Positions 36,564 to 45,898 of a stretch of DNA of 64,000 nucleotides are shown here, piece by piece; position 1 is the stretch's first letter, and the number at the start of each line of letters is the position of its first letter. Below the pieces are notes generated by a model. It worked only from the letters and a program-made list of their open reading frames with translations. It had not been told where the DNA came from and did not search any database. A program made the translations under genes and the position numbers. The stretch comes from Bdellovibrionales bacterium Ga0074139 (GTDB lineage Bacteria > Bdellovibrionota > Bdellovibrionia > Bdellovibrionales > Bdellovibrionaceae), in NCBI GenBank assembly GCA_001464795.1, contig LNEB01000010.1, positions 114,786 to 178,785 of the forward strand, given 5' to 3'.

Positions 36564-37528
36564 CCCATTGGCCTTCAAAATGGTTTGAAATCCGTGCTGA
36601 AATGGGTCAATCCGACCTTGCGACAATGATGTTTCAGCCCATAGGTGGTGAATTACAAAAGCATCATTTTCATCACCGGGAAGCTGATGGGTTTGGAAAA
36701 ATTCAAAACATTTTACTGCAAGAAGGACTTAAGCTTGAGGCTCCCATACGTAAACTTAAAAAACCACCGAACTACCTTAATTTCTATTTATTAATAAAAG
36801 GGCTTTTGACACATCCAAGGCTTCCCAATAACCCTTGGAAATCTTACCAGCCTGAGCTCCCATCGGCTGATCCTGATCAGGTGAGCTATTGGTTTTTGTC
36901 AGCAAATGAAAATGAATCAATTAAAAAACAAGCGATGGAAAAAAAATTAAACTTGGGTTTTTTTCTGCTTTCAGAATTAGACTTAATTTTAAAAAAGCAT
37001 CTTTTTAAAAACCCAGGGGATGAGGGTTCATGGCTAGCTCCAGTGGATTTGCGCGGGGCTTTTGCAAGCACAGACTCTGCAAAAAATTATGTCAGTTTTG
37101 TTGTTGCAAAGATTAAGCAGCCTAATGTTGAACAATCTTTTTCCAATTACAAAAATGACCTTAAATCTGGTGCCTATTGGCCTTTTTGGGAATTGGCTCA
37201 AATCGGTCAGTATGTGGGCCTAGCGGGAATGCGCTGGCTAGCTAAAAAAGGCACTGGAAAATCTTTTTGGATGGGAAGCTTTTCGGATTTAGGTGTTTGG
37301 AATCAACCAGAGTTATTAAGTCATCATCTGAGCAATCGCTACTGGTCGATGGCTCCGCCGGGTTCAACTGCTTATCCCATTGGAATCACAACCATAGAAT
37401 GGTGTGGACATAGAAGTATTACATTGAAAATTCATCCCTCGATATGTCGTGGTGAAAGTAAAAAAGTAGCAGATCAAATTTTACAAGAATTTAAGCAATC
37501 GATATTAAAAACTGTAGCGAAAACCTAA
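36560..37528 (+). CDS. Condensation/CAT-type acyltransferase with an HHxxxDG motif
   Basis: This 322-residue protein carries HHFHHREADGFGKIQ at about residues 32-46. It contains the HHxxxDG active-site motif of CoA-dependent acyltransferases, NRPS condensation domains and WS/DGAT enzymes. The downstream LAPVDLRGAFASTDSAKNY and WSMAPPGSTAYPIGIT segments match the second half of that fold. It is shorter than a full condensation domain (usually around 450 residues). It probably joins an acyl group to an amine or alcohol made by the two upstream enzymes. It overlaps the exporter operon tail to tail by 24 bases. Confidence 0.7.
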   Translation: MTHWPSKWFEIRAEMGQSDLATMMFQPIGGELQKHHFHHREADGFGKIQNILLQEGLKLEAPIRKLKKPPNYLNFYLLIKGLLTHPRLPNNPWKSYQPELPSADPDQVSYWFLSANENESIKKQAMEKKLNLGFFLLSELDLILKKHLFKNPGDEGSWLAPVDLRGAFASTDSAKNYVSFVVAKIKQPNVEQSFSNYKNDLKSGAYWPFWELAQIGQYVGLAGMRWLAKKGTGKSFWMGSFSDLGVWNQPELLSHHLSNRYWSMAPPGSTAYPIGITTIEWCGHRSITLKIHPSICRGESKKVADQILQEFKQSILKTVAKT

Positions 37529-38755
37529 GGATGTTTGTTGTGTTTCAGCCAATCTGAATTCTTGGTTGTTACTGCCTTGGTAATGTAAACTTTCAGCCGT
37601 AATAACGGTGTGATCATTCAGATTGTGATCCACATTGATTTGTAAAACTCCCGAATGGTAGCGTAGGCTTGAAAGCCACCTGAAGCTAACTGATGACTGA
37701 TTGTCGGGACCTAAATCAGGTATTCGAATGGAAGTGTAAGAATAGGTTTGTGTTAAAAACTCAAGACCTGGTTTAGCAAATCTTCTAGCGTTTGTAAGTA
37801 TTTGTGGAGAAAGAACTAAAACAGAGCTTTTCGCTTGAAGCCATTCTTTATCGTTAAAGCCTGACTCATTAAAAATAAACTCCTGTCTAAAATCGACACG
37901 ACCTTCCCAGCGGTACCCTGTGACAGCCGTTGTGAAAATCTTTTCATTGCCATCGCTTGATACTAAATCAAAGGAACCAAAACCATTCGATTGGGGTACG
38001 TAGTTGGTTCTACCCTTTTGATGTTTGATATCGGCATAAACGGACTGTCCTTCTTGAAAAGACCAAGTGAAATACTCTCCGATCATAGTTGTGTCATTTT
38101 CTGCAGTACCTCCGACGAATGCTAACTGATGGGCAGGATTTTCAAAGTGATATTCGATTTTAATTAGAGATTTTGGTTTAAAATTTTTATCTGCAGTCCA
38201 GTACCGAGTTTGATTGTTAATGGGTTCATAAATTCCAATCACTGAGTATTTAGCGGTGTCAGCACTTGACCAATTTACACGTAATAAAATTCGGCCCTTT
38301 TCTTTAAAAAAGAAACTTCTTTGATCACCCAGGAAATGAAAAAAAGGATTGGTCGGCGAATAGATTTCTGCGGGTCCCCATTGATAATTTTGTAAGCCAA
38401 TACCCGTTTGTAGTTGTGAGTTCCACTGCGAAGATAAGTAAAAATCACTTAAGTCAGACTCACTTAAAGTTTCTGAGGATTGGCTGGCAGGATTTTTAAA
38501 ATCGTAGGTATAATTTTGCAGAAAATGCTGGGATCTTAAAATAAGAAAATGATCCGGGCTCAATGAGTATTGAAAATCGGGCCTTAATTCAAGTTGAAAT
38601 GAATCCTGAGGAATTTGCAGTTGCCGGTTATCAGAATTAAAAGAAGATTTTTGATTCCATTGCCTGAAACTGTAAGATCCATAAAGGTCTAACCGAGATT
38701 CGAGTTGAGCAAAACTAACAGTAGAGAGTAGGCAAGTAAGAAGAGTGCTAAACAT
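37505..38755 (-). CDS. Outer-membrane beta-barrel protein of the ABC export operon
   Basis: This 416-residue protein has a signal peptide (cut near SFAQL). The mature sequence of alternating aromatic strands ends in LGFRYSF with C-terminal Phe. Long amphipathic strands rich in Tyr, Trp and Gln (YSFRQWNQK, LYGSYS) fit a barrel of about 14-16 strands. It overlaps the second permease gene and is the last gene of the ABC operon. A role as outer-membrane exit or acceptor is inference. Confidence 0.7.
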   Translation of the reverse strand: MFSTLLTCLLSTVSFAQLESRLDLYGSYSFRQWNQKSSFNSDNRQLQIPQDSFQLELRPDFQYSLSPDHFLILRSQHFLQNYTYDFKNPASQSSETLSESDLSDFYLSSQWNSQLQTGIGLQNYQWGPAEIYSPTNPFFHFLGDQRSFFFKEKGRILLRVNWSSADTAKYSVIGIYEPINNQTRYWTADKNFKPKSLIKIEYHFENPAHQLAFVGGTAENDTTMIGEYFTWSFQEGQSVYADIKHQKGRTNYVPQSNGFGSFDLVSSDGNEKIFTTAVTGYRWEGRVDFRQEFIFNESGFNDKEWLQAKSSVLVLSPQILTNARRFAKPGLEFLTQTYSYTSIRIPDLGPDNQSSVSFRWLSSLRYHSGVLQINVDHNLNDHTVITAESLHYQGSNNQEFRLAETQQTSLGFRYSF

Positions 38756-40070
38756 GGGTTAAATTTTCTGAAACTGAGGCATTCACTGTGGATTTAACAG
38801 CAAAGTAGCTAGCAAAAACGGCCAGTACTCCCAAAAGAAAAGTGCAAAATACATAGGCCTGAAAATCGTAGCCAATTTGAAACACTATGGGTTCTGAAAG
38901 CAATCCTGCACGGTAAAGTATTTGAGCCTGATTGATAAGAATCGTTGAAATAACAGCAACAACACTTCCAACAGCCACACCCATCATACTGAGATAAAAA
39001 GCCTCAAGTGAAAAAAGAGCTCCCACCTGAGCCCCAGTGAAACCGATACTTCTAAGGGTCCCAATTTCCCTGGTGCGTTCTTTGACGCTTTTTACAACAG
39101 TATTAAGAACTGATAGACTTGAGATCGTAAGAATGACAGTGACAATAAATATTTGAAAAATACCAAGAAGACTTTGAATTTGTTTATAAACATCTGCAAT
39201 GGGATGATCGAACCAGTTTTTAGCAATAATTGGTAATTTTTCAGTTTTTGCAAAGTCATTAAATTTTTCAACAAATAAATTCATATTATTTTTATCATTT
39301 AATAGAACAGACATAAACCGAATGTGATCGGTGTTCAGCAAGGCTTGAGCATTTTCTAGTGAAATTTTCATCCACTTTTCATCAATGTCTTTGTAGCCAC
39401 CATCAATAAGACCCACCACATTGAGGTCGATGGCATTGAGTTGACCTGTGAGCGTGGTCGCTGTCAGCTGAACTGTATCGCGGTAGCACTTAAAAGGTCG
39501 ATCCTCGGCTTTGTAGCCATAGTTTTGCACCATATTGGTTTCTTTGTTCACTGGTAAACAACCAAGAAGAAAGCCTAAGGATTGCCCCAGAACAACGCCT
39601 TGGGGATCTTTCTTAATGTGCAAAGGCACGCCATACAAAGTTTCCCAAGTCCAATGAGGTGCACGAATTCTTGCTCCTGCATCGATGTCGTAACCCATGG
39701 CTATAAAAATAAATGAATTTCTACCATTGGTGACTGTTCCAGACACTGGTAAAAAGCGTACCGATTCTTTCACAAGTGATTTTTCTTGCTGCAGAAACAG
39801 ATTCACTTTTTCCTGTTGGGCGAGGGTCATCAAAAAGTCTTCTGTTCGAGATTTTCCTTCAGTGGTATTAAGCTCTGGATTTTCGATCAGGACATGGCCA
39901 TACATGGCGCGGTGGTTATATCCATCCTCATACATACGGTTAACATCTTTGATGTAGCCTTGAAACAAAACTAAAGACAAAAACCCAGCAGAAATGGAAA
40001 TAATGGCAGCTAAGCTTTGACGCCAGTTTTTTAAAGTATTTCTAAATGCAATTTGTGCCAGAATCTTCAT
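38748..40070 (-). CDS. FtsX/MacB-type ABC transporter permease (second of the operon)
   Basis: This 440-residue protein has one N-terminal TM (about residues 16-38), a large periplasmic domain, and three C-terminal TM helices (about 300-430). The typical segments ERTREIGTLRSIGFTGAQVG and EAFYLSMMGVAVG are present, as in LolC/LolE and MacB. This fold moves lipoproteins or hydrophobic molecules out of the membrane by a mechanotransmission-type cycle. It overlaps the carrier gene by four bases. Confidence 0.88.
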   Translation of the reverse strand: MKILAQIAFRNTLKNWRQSLAAIISISAGFLSLVLFQGYIKDVNRMYEDGYNHRAMYGHVLIENPELNTTEGKSRTEDFLMTLAQQEKVNLFLQQEKSLVKESVRFLPVSGTVTNGRNSFIFIAMGYDIDAGARIRAPHWTWETLYGVPLHIKKDPQGVVLGQSLGFLLGCLPVNKETNMVQNYGYKAEDRPFKCYRDTVQLTATTLTGQLNAIDLNVVGLIDGGYKDIDEKWMKISLENAQALLNTDHIRFMSVLLNDKNNMNLFVEKFNDFAKTEKLPIIAKNWFDHPIADVYKQIQSLLGIFQIFIVTVILTISSLSVLNTVVKSVKERTREIGTLRSIGFTGAQVGALFSLEAFYLSMMGVAVGSVVAVISTILINQAQILYRAGLLSEPIVFQIGYDFQAYVFCTFLLGVLAVFASYFAVKSTVNASVSENLTHV

Positions 40071-40786
40071 CTTTTTAATTGGTTCACTTGAAAGAGATTT
40101 TTTTTGTGATTTTCTAAAACAGGGTTTCGGTACTGAAGTATGGATTTATTATTTTCATATTTGGCATCCACAATTTCCATTCGGCTTACAAAATCAAGTT
40201 TTTGTCCATTGATGGTAATTTGATTGTCATACTGTAATGTGGCTTTTTTAAAAGGCAATCCTTGTAAGGTTAGAAACTCAGCCTTAATCGCACGCTTTGA
40301 TTTATCAGATATCCAGTAGCGAATTTTATCGTAGGTTAAATTATTAGCTTTCGCCTGTAGCATTAAAACATAAACCTTTTCACCATTTAAGGTTTCTGTT
40401 TTTTCAATCACTGGCGTGTAGTCCCTGGCATAATTTGTTGAGGCAATATCTCCGATGGCTGCCTGTCCGGAAAGTTTTTGCCTTGACGAAATGGCCACAG
40501 GTTTTTTTAACGAGGGCTTGAAAAACCACATAGTGCGATCGTTGAAAAGATAAATTTCACCCTTATTACGAGCGGGCTCTAGAGCTTCTACATTGGCATC
40601 TACCCCAGCTGCACGTATTTTAAATTTACGAGTGGAAGATTCACCGTCTTCGATTGTTGTGACCTCACTTTCCCAGGTCAAACCACTGTCAAGGCTGCCA
40701 CGTAATCGATCAGAAGCTTTTAGGAGCTCGACCTCCATTTGTGCGAAGACGAAACTAAAAGCGAAAAAAGAAAAGAGTGAAATCAT
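40067..40786 (-). CDS. LolA-like outer-membrane lipoprotein-sorting family carrier
   Basis: This 239-residue protein has a signal peptide (cut near FVFAQM) and a LolA/LppX-like half-barrel. Landmarks are RGSLDSGLTWESEV, MWFFKPSLKKPVAIS and GDIASTNYARDY, then YWISDKSKRAIKAEFLTLQG. The last pattern is typical of the family often placed next to FtsX-type permeases. It probably shuttles the exported hydrophobic substrate across the periplasm. It sits between the two permease genes. Confidence 0.8.
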   Translation of the reverse strand: MISLFSFFAFSFVFAQMEVELLKASDRLRGSLDSGLTWESEVTTIEDGESSTRKFKIRAAGVDANVEALEPARNKGEIYLFNDRTMWFFKPSLKKPVAISSRQKLSGQAAIGDIASTNYARDYTPVIEKTETLNGEKVYVLMLQAKANNLTYDKIRYWISDKSKRAIKAEFLTLQGLPFKKATLQYDNQITINGQKLDFVSRMEIVDAKYENNKSILQYRNPVLENHKKNLFQVNQLKR

Positions 40787-42085
40787 TTATGACCCCGAAT
40801 CTGAAAGAAGATCAACGATCTTCATTTTAAGTTTATAGTGGGTGACGAAATAAGATGTAAAACCGATTAAAACGAAAAACAAAAAGGCGATAAGTAAAAC
40901 TAAGTAAAAATTAACAAACAACGCAAATTGCACTTCCGAAGAAATTCCAGGAGGTGAAAATTTAATATTGAGGGAGTTCACAATGGTTCCGATAACAAAT
41001 GATATAATGACTCCTGCAACTGCACAGATCAGGCTGAGCCATAAAGATTCCTGAGTCATCAGCCATGACAATTGCTGAGGCCTGTAGCCGATGGCTCTGA
41101 AGGTTCCAATTTCTCGGGTGCGTTCTAATATTCCCATGGTCAACGAATTCACGATTGATAAAGCCACAGCCCCACAAATCAAAAATACAAAAAATCCCGC
41201 CATGGCATATAAAAAACCCATGGAGCCCACATAGTTGGCTGAGATTCTAGGATCATTAAAAGGGTAGGCTTCAAAGGGAAGATTTTGTGTCTGAAAAACT
41301 TGATTGATTGAATTTGTTAGGTCTGCCACATCGAGATCATTATTTAAATAAATCATCAAATACTGGGCTCCATCCGTTCCATACAGATTTTGCAAAAGTT
41401 CAAAAGGGGCTAGTAATCCAGAGTCCTCAAGCATGTCCGATCCGGTGGAAAAGCTGACAGAGAGTGTGGCATCCACAGCATTCAGATCACCAAAGATATC
41501 CATTCCTGCTAGTTGTACATTTTTTTTCTCGGGCTCTAAATTTTTAAAAGGCACTTTTCTTTGAATCATTTCGCCAAGTCGAGAGGTAATAGAGATGGAA
41601 AAAGGATCTTTTTGAATGGCACTGACAAAATCCAGACTGTCTTGAGTTAAAAAATCCCTGGCCCACTTGAGGACTTGGGGGTGGTTCACACTTTTATTAA
41701 GAGATTCCAGATCAACTCCGACGGCCAGGAAAGGAACTGATTTTTCACCGTTACTAATAAGGCCAGAGCCTGAAATAGCAAGTCCTGTCCATTCAATTGA
41801 GGACTTGAAAGGTACAAGAACTTTTTGAATGGACTGACGATCATCCGGAGTTAGTTGATAAAGTGAGGGCCTGGTGTGGTAGCGCTGCAGACCTTCTTTT
41901 TTAAAAATACTTATGTGACCTTTATTTAACAAATAAACAGAGTGAGATTTGAGCCCTTTTTCCACATAAATAATATATCCACCCAATAGGGTAAGCCCAA
42001 CGAATCCCGCAACAACAGCTGCACTGGTTGCGATTGTTCTTCGCTTATTACGAAATAAATTTCGAAAAGCCATTTTCCACATCAT
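40787..42085 (-). CDS. FtsX/MacB-type ABC transporter permease (first of the operon)
   Basis: This 432-residue protein has the four-TM FtsX topology (TM1 about residues 16-38, three TMs from about 290). Hallmark sequence ERTREIGTFRAIGYRPQQLS is followed by TQESLWLSLICAVAGV. It would pair with the second permease as a LolC/LolE-like heterodimer. It overlaps the ATPase stop by four bases, and its own end abuts the carrier gene. Confidence 0.88.
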   Translation of the reverse strand: MMWKMAFRNLFRNKRRTIATSAAVVAGFVGLTLLGGYIIYVEKGLKSHSVYLLNKGHISIFKKEGLQRYHTRPSLYQLTPDDRQSIQKVLVPFKSSIEWTGLAISGSGLISNGEKSVPFLAVGVDLESLNKSVNHPQVLKWARDFLTQDSLDFVSAIQKDPFSISITSRLGEMIQRKVPFKNLEPEKKNVQLAGMDIFGDLNAVDATLSVSFSTGSDMLEDSGLLAPFELLQNLYGTDGAQYLMIYLNNDLDVADLTNSINQVFQTQNLPFEAYPFNDPRISANYVGSMGFLYAMAGFFVFLICGAVALSIVNSLTMGILERTREIGTFRAIGYRPQQLSWLMTQESLWLSLICAVAGVIISFVIGTIVNSLNIKFSPPGISSEVQFALFVNFYLVLLIAFLFFVLIGFTSYFVTHYKLKMKIVDLLSDSGS

Positions 42086-42756
42086 TCGACAATCAACCCA
42101 TCGTGAATGCGTACAATTCGCCCCACTCGACCAATTAATTTTTCATCATGAGAGCAAAACAAAAAAGTCACATTCTGAGTTTTATTAAGCTCGGCCATGA
42201 GATCCAGAATCATATGGGCTGTTTTTGAATCTAAATTAGCAGTGGGCTCGTCGGCGAGTACCAAGGAGGGTTGAGTCACTAGGGCTCGAGCGATGGCCAC
42301 GCGCTGTCTTTGTCCGCCAGAAAGTTGGTCAGGTCTATGATGTTTAAAAGTTTCTAAGCCTACAGACTGAATCACAGACTGGACACGTTGATTACGCTGA
42401 TCCAGTGGCAAATTGGCTTTAACAAGCAAGGGAAGTTCAATATTTTCCCAAATATTTAAAACAGGAACCAGATTGAAGGATTGAAAAATAAAACCAATTT
42501 TTTCGTTTCTTAAGCTGCACTGCTGAAGCTCATTCATTTGAGTGACTTCTTGACCACCGATTTGAATGGAACCTTCAGTTGGTAAATCCAGACAACCAAC
42601 TAAATTCAGCAAAGTACTTTTGCCTGATCCAGATGCGCCGATAACGGATGTGAATTCACCGGCTCTGATTTCTAAGTTAACCCCGCGTAAAGCAGGTACC
42701 CAGGTTTCACCAAGTTTATAGGATTTTTTAACATTCTTGAGCTGAACGAGAGACAT
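42082..42756 (-). CDS. LolD/MacB-type ABC transporter ATPase
   Basis: This 224-residue ATPase has Walker A GASGSGKST (about residue 37), Q-loop FIFQSFNLVPVLN, signature LSGGQRQRVAIARAL, Walker B LVLADEPTANLD and H-loop FLFCSHD. It is closest to the LolD/MacB/YtrE group. It is the first gene of the five-gene exporter operon transcribed leftward from the 42.76-42.90 kb promoter gap. Confidence 0.93.
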   Translation of the reverse strand: MSLVQLKNVKKSYKLGETWVPALRGVNLEIRAGEFTSVIGASGSGKSTLLNLVGCLDLPTEGSIQIGGQEVTQMNELQQCSLRNEKIGFIFQSFNLVPVLNIWENIELPLLVKANLPLDQRNQRVQSVIQSVGLETFKHHRPDQLSGGQRQRVAIARALVTQPSLVLADEPTANLDSKTAHMILDLMAELNKTQNVTFLFCSHDEKLIGRVGRIVRIHDGLIVE

Positions 42757-42845
42757 ATGATTACCTCAGCAAGTTGTTAGGCATTTTGCTTGATGCCCGA
42801 GGTGACGGTCAAAGATTACTAGGGGTTGGTCCGTAGCAGCATTTC

Positions 42846-42888
42846 CTTAATCTCAATAGATTAAGCGTTGTCACTGTTATTCAATAAC
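42846..42888. promoter_or_regulatory. Two palindromes in the exporter/acyltransferase divergent promoter
   Basis: CTTAATCTCAATAGATTAAG (42846-42865) has perfect 8-base arms. GTTATT-C-AATAAC (42876-42888) has perfect 6-base arms. A TTGTCA at 42868-42873 with a TTATC-type -10 about 16-17 bases on could be the rightward promoter. No regulator gene is adjacent. Confidence 0.4.
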
Positions 42889-42904
42889 ATTTATCATCTA
42901 AAAC

Positions 42905-43912
42905 GTGAATCAAGAAAGAATTTTTAGTTTTGACGGGTTAAGGATGTTTGCTGTTTTAATGGTCTTGAATCATCACATTGTCGCCTCTTTTTCGACCCCC
43001 ATTCCTCTTTTTAGGTATATGCTTGTTTTCACATTTCCTCTATTTTTCGTAGGAAGTGGCTTTTTCATTGGGCAAATTTTATTTAGAAATTGGCAAATCA
43101 CAGGCCAAATCGAACTTTTCACTTTTTACAAGCGCCGAATTCTGCGAACATGGCCCACTTATTTCGTTGGGTTGTTGTTGACTTGGTGGTCTTGGCCCAA
43201 GGGTATGGATATTCCTTATTTTGAATACTATTTTATATTTTTGCAGAATTTCTTTTTCAATCCACAAAGTGGTGCATTTTACTTTCATTCTTGGTCATTA
43301 GCTATCGAGGAACAATTTTATTTGCTTTGCCCATTTCTGATGATGGTTCTTGTTCGAGCCAAAAAACCCAATTTAATTTTTGCTTTTTTATTTCTTAGCT
43401 CTATTTTACTGCGACTTTATTTAAATTTAACGATGAAGACCGAGTATCATCACACATTGCTTTGGTCTGATGCTTTACTAATGGGAGTCTTTCTCTCGGT
43501 TCCTGATAATAGGAAAATTATCGACTTTATTTCAAAACACGCTTTAGTTATTCAAATTGGCTCTGTAATAGCAGGACTTATTCTTATCCGCTACCGATTT
43601 TGGATACCTAATACATACATGCAATTTTTGTTTATTTTTTCAACTTTATTCGCTTTTTCTTGCTATAAAGAATCTTCATTTCTTTCAAAATTTTTTGCTT
43701 CCCGGATATTCTACGTTCTTAATAAAAGATCCTATGGTTACTTCATTTTCCACATGTTAGCGATCCACCTAATCAAGCCATTTTCTTTCTCAGAAATTTG
43801 GATAAATTATGTTGGCTCGATTATTCTAACCGCTTTATTTGGCGAGTTGTCGTGGCGCCTGATTGAAAAACCATTGCTACAGAAAAGAGAGCAATGGTTT
43901 CCAATGCGATAA
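42905..43912 (+). CDS. Acyltransferase-3 (OafA/ExoZ-type) membrane enzyme
   Basis: This 335-residue enzyme starts at GTG and has the family signature near the N terminus (FSFDGLRMFAVLMVLNHH), the FLVGSGFFIG-type second helix, FYKRRILRTWPTYF, and the SWSLAIEEQFYLLCP motif. About ten TM helices are visible. It uses acyl-CoA to modify surface sugars or lipids. It diverges from the ABC exporter, so it may act on the same product (inference). Confidence 0.88.
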   Translation: MNQERIFSFDGLRMFAVLMVLNHHIVASFSTPIPLFRYMLVFTFPLFFVGSGFFIGQILFRNWQITGQIELFTFYKRRILRTWPTYFVGLLLTWWSWPKGMDIPYFEYYFIFLQNFFFNPQSGAFYFHSWSLAIEEQFYLLCPFLMMVLVRAKKPNLIFAFLFLSSILLRLYLNLTMKTEYHHTLLWSDALLMGVFLSVPDNRKIIDFISKHALVIQIGSVIAGLILIRYRFWIPNTYMQFLFIFSTLFAFSCYKESSFLSKFFASRIFYVLNKRSYGYFIFHMLAIHLIKPFSFSEIWINYVGSIILTALFGELSWRLIEKPLLQKREQWFPMR

Positions 43913-43914
43913 GA

Positions 43915-44571
43915 TTACCAAGGAAGTTCGCGGCCTCTGAAGTCTTGAAGTCTAAAGGCCTGGCCCTTTTCTAATTTTTGAATCACTTTCCATATTCCAT
44001 CAGCAGAGGCTTCTGTCGTGACGGGAGCTTCGGGGCCGCCCATTTCGGTTTTGACCCAGCCTGGATGTATAAGTCCGAAAGCCACATCTGGATGATCAAC
44101 AGAAAGACTTTTTGTAATCATATTTAAAGCCATCTTTGAGGATCGGTAGGAATAGTACCCACCCGATTGGTTATCCTGAATAGAGCTCATCATGGTCGAA
44201 ATTTGAATGACTTTTGGATTTTGAGATTTTTTTAAAATTGGCAGCAATTGTTGAGTGATCAAAAAAGGAGTTGTGGCATTGACATGAAAACTTTCTGCAA
44301 ACGTAAGGCCTTTAATGTCATCTAAATCTTGTTTGATAAGAATTCCAGCGTTGTTGATTAAGATATCAATGCCTTTTTGAACTTCTAAGTGTGAGCTCAG
44401 TTTTTTTAAGCCCTCAGGGTTAGAAATATCAGCTTGGATGCTTATAAGTTGAGGATGTTTTAATGCCATTTCACTCCGAGTGATGGCTAGCACTGTCATA
44501 TTCTGCTCGAGTGCTTTTTCAACTAAGGATTTTCCGATTCCTCTTGATGCACCTGTAATTAAAACTCTCAT
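43915..44571 (-). CDS. Short-chain dehydrogenase/reductase
   Basis: ATG 44571 is chosen because AGGAGG lies five bases upstream, giving 218 residues; a longer frame to 44595 has no such site. The motifs are clear: nucleotide-binding GASRGIGKSL, NNAGIL, catalytic Ser region ISTMMSSIQ, YxxxK in YSYRSSKMAL, and HPGWVKTEMGGPEAP. The PGWVKTxMGG ending is typical of C-factor/SDR-like proteins. The substrate is unknown. It is convergent with the acyltransferase, two bases apart. Confidence 0.9.
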   Translation of the reverse strand: MRVLITGASRGIGKSLVEKALEQNMTVLAITRSEMALKHPQLISIQADISNPEGLKKLSSHLEVQKGIDILINNAGILIKQDLDDIKGLTFAESFHVNATTPFLITQQLLPILKKSQNPKVIQISTMMSSIQDNQSGGYYSYRSSKMALNMITKSLSVDHPDVAFGLIHPGWVKTEMGGPEAPVTTEASADGIWKVIQKLEKGQAFRLQDFRGRELPW

Positions 44572-44626
44572 CAATTCCTCCTGGTTCTTTTTCAAACTAT
44601 CAACTGGTTAGGTCATTGGCAATGAA

Positions 44627-45898
44627 CTAGCGTATGGACAGCAAATCGCTCCAGCGTGTCGTATAACAAGGGCTTTTCATTTCTGATAACATTTTCCAGA
44701 ACTGATTAACACCACACGCAGCAAATTTCAGCGTGCCTTTACCATGATAAAGATTAATCTTATCTAAAACTTCCATCTGAAGCTCTTCGTTGGTTGTATC
44801 ATGCAAGCCGAACAAGTCTGTTTGTGAATGAGTCTGTGGATAAAGGTCTGCTAGCATAACTCCACACTTTTTATACTCAAAGCCTTCTTTGTAGATCGAG
44901 TCCAAAATTTGAAAGCTGGATTTTATGAGTTTATTAGTAATGGATGTGCCTGTGGTCAAATTTATAATGCCACTATTGTAATACTGCGGAGTATTTTTAA
45001 ATCGATTTGTATGAATAAAGACCATCAGTGTTTTACATAACGAATTTTGCCTTCTTAGCTTTTCAGCAGCCGTGGAAATATGATTGGCCACAGATTCTTG
45101 AATTTCATGAAGACTGAGGACAGACCGGCCAAAGGATCTGGAGGAAATAATTTGTTTTTTATCAGGGTCACTGAGCTGCAGATCAATGCAGGATTCACCT
45201 TTGAGCTCTTTGACAATGCGCCGACCTTGAATGGTCAGTACTTTTTGAATCATCAGTTCATTAGCATCCCGTAAGTGTCTTGCCGTTCGAATATTGAGAG
45301 ACTTTAATTTTTCTGCTGACTTGCGACCAATGCCCCAGAGATCTTCAACGGGAAATTGTCCTAGTAATTCATCAATTTGGCTTTCACTTTCCAGTGATAA
45401 AACTCCGACGGACTTGAAGGCTCCCTTTTTGGCCATTTTGTTAGCCATTTTTGCCAGCACCTTAGTGGACGCAAGGCCCACAGAAACAGGAATTCCCGTT
45501 TGTTGCTTAATGGTAGATTTAATTTCAATTCCATAATCAGTTAAATTTCGATTGAAGCCCTTTAAAGACAAAAAAGCTTCATCAATGGAGTAGACTTCTA
45601 GCTCTGGAGTGAATTCTGATAAAAGGGTCATCACTCGGCGGCTCATGTCACCGTAGAGTGTGTAGTTAGAAGAAAAAACCAAAACATTATTTTTTTTGCA
45701 GATGTCTTTGATTTTGAAGTAGGGGGCTCCCATTTCAATGCCTAGGGCTTTGGCTTCATCAGTTCTAGCGACAGCACACCCATCATTGTTGCTAAGAACG
45801 ATGATGGGTCTTTTATTATACTGGGGTTGAAACACCCGTTCGCAGGAACAGTAAAAAGAGTTGCAATCCACAAGAGCAAAAACTTCTTTTTGTTTCAT
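44627..45898 (-). CDS. umuC: DNA polymerase V catalytic subunit UmuC
   Basis: This 423-residue Y-family polymerase contains ALVDCNSFYCSCERVF (catalytic Asp), VLSNNDGCAVARTDEAK, the second catalytic motif YSIDEAFLSLKG, and the HhH region VEDLWGIGRKSAEKL. The C-terminal DUF4113-type segment (YHGKGTLKFAACG, then WKMLSEMKSPCYTTRWSDLL) is complete. UmuC with cleaved UmuD carries out error-prone lesion bypass. It overlaps umuD by ATGA. Confidence 0.96.
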   Translation of the reverse strand: MKQKEVFALVDCNSFYCSCERVFQPQYNKRPIIVLSNNDGCAVARTDEAKALGIEMGAPYFKIKDICKKNNVLVFSSNYTLYGDMSRRVMTLLSEFTPELEVYSIDEAFLSLKGFNRNLTDYGIEIKSTIKQQTGIPVSVGLASTKVLAKMANKMAKKGAFKSVGVLSLESESQIDELLGQFPVEDLWGIGRKSAEKLKSLNIRTARHLRDANELMIQKVLTIQGRRIVKELKGESCIDLQLSDPDKKQIISSRSFGRSVLSLHEIQESVANHISTAAEKLRRQNSLCKTLMVFIHTNRFKNTPQYYNSGIINLTTGTSITNKLIKSSFQILDSIYKEGFEYKKCGVMLADLYPQTHSQTDLFGLHDTTNEELQMEVLDKINLYHGKGTLKFAACGVNQFWKMLSEMKSPCYTTRWSDLLSIR

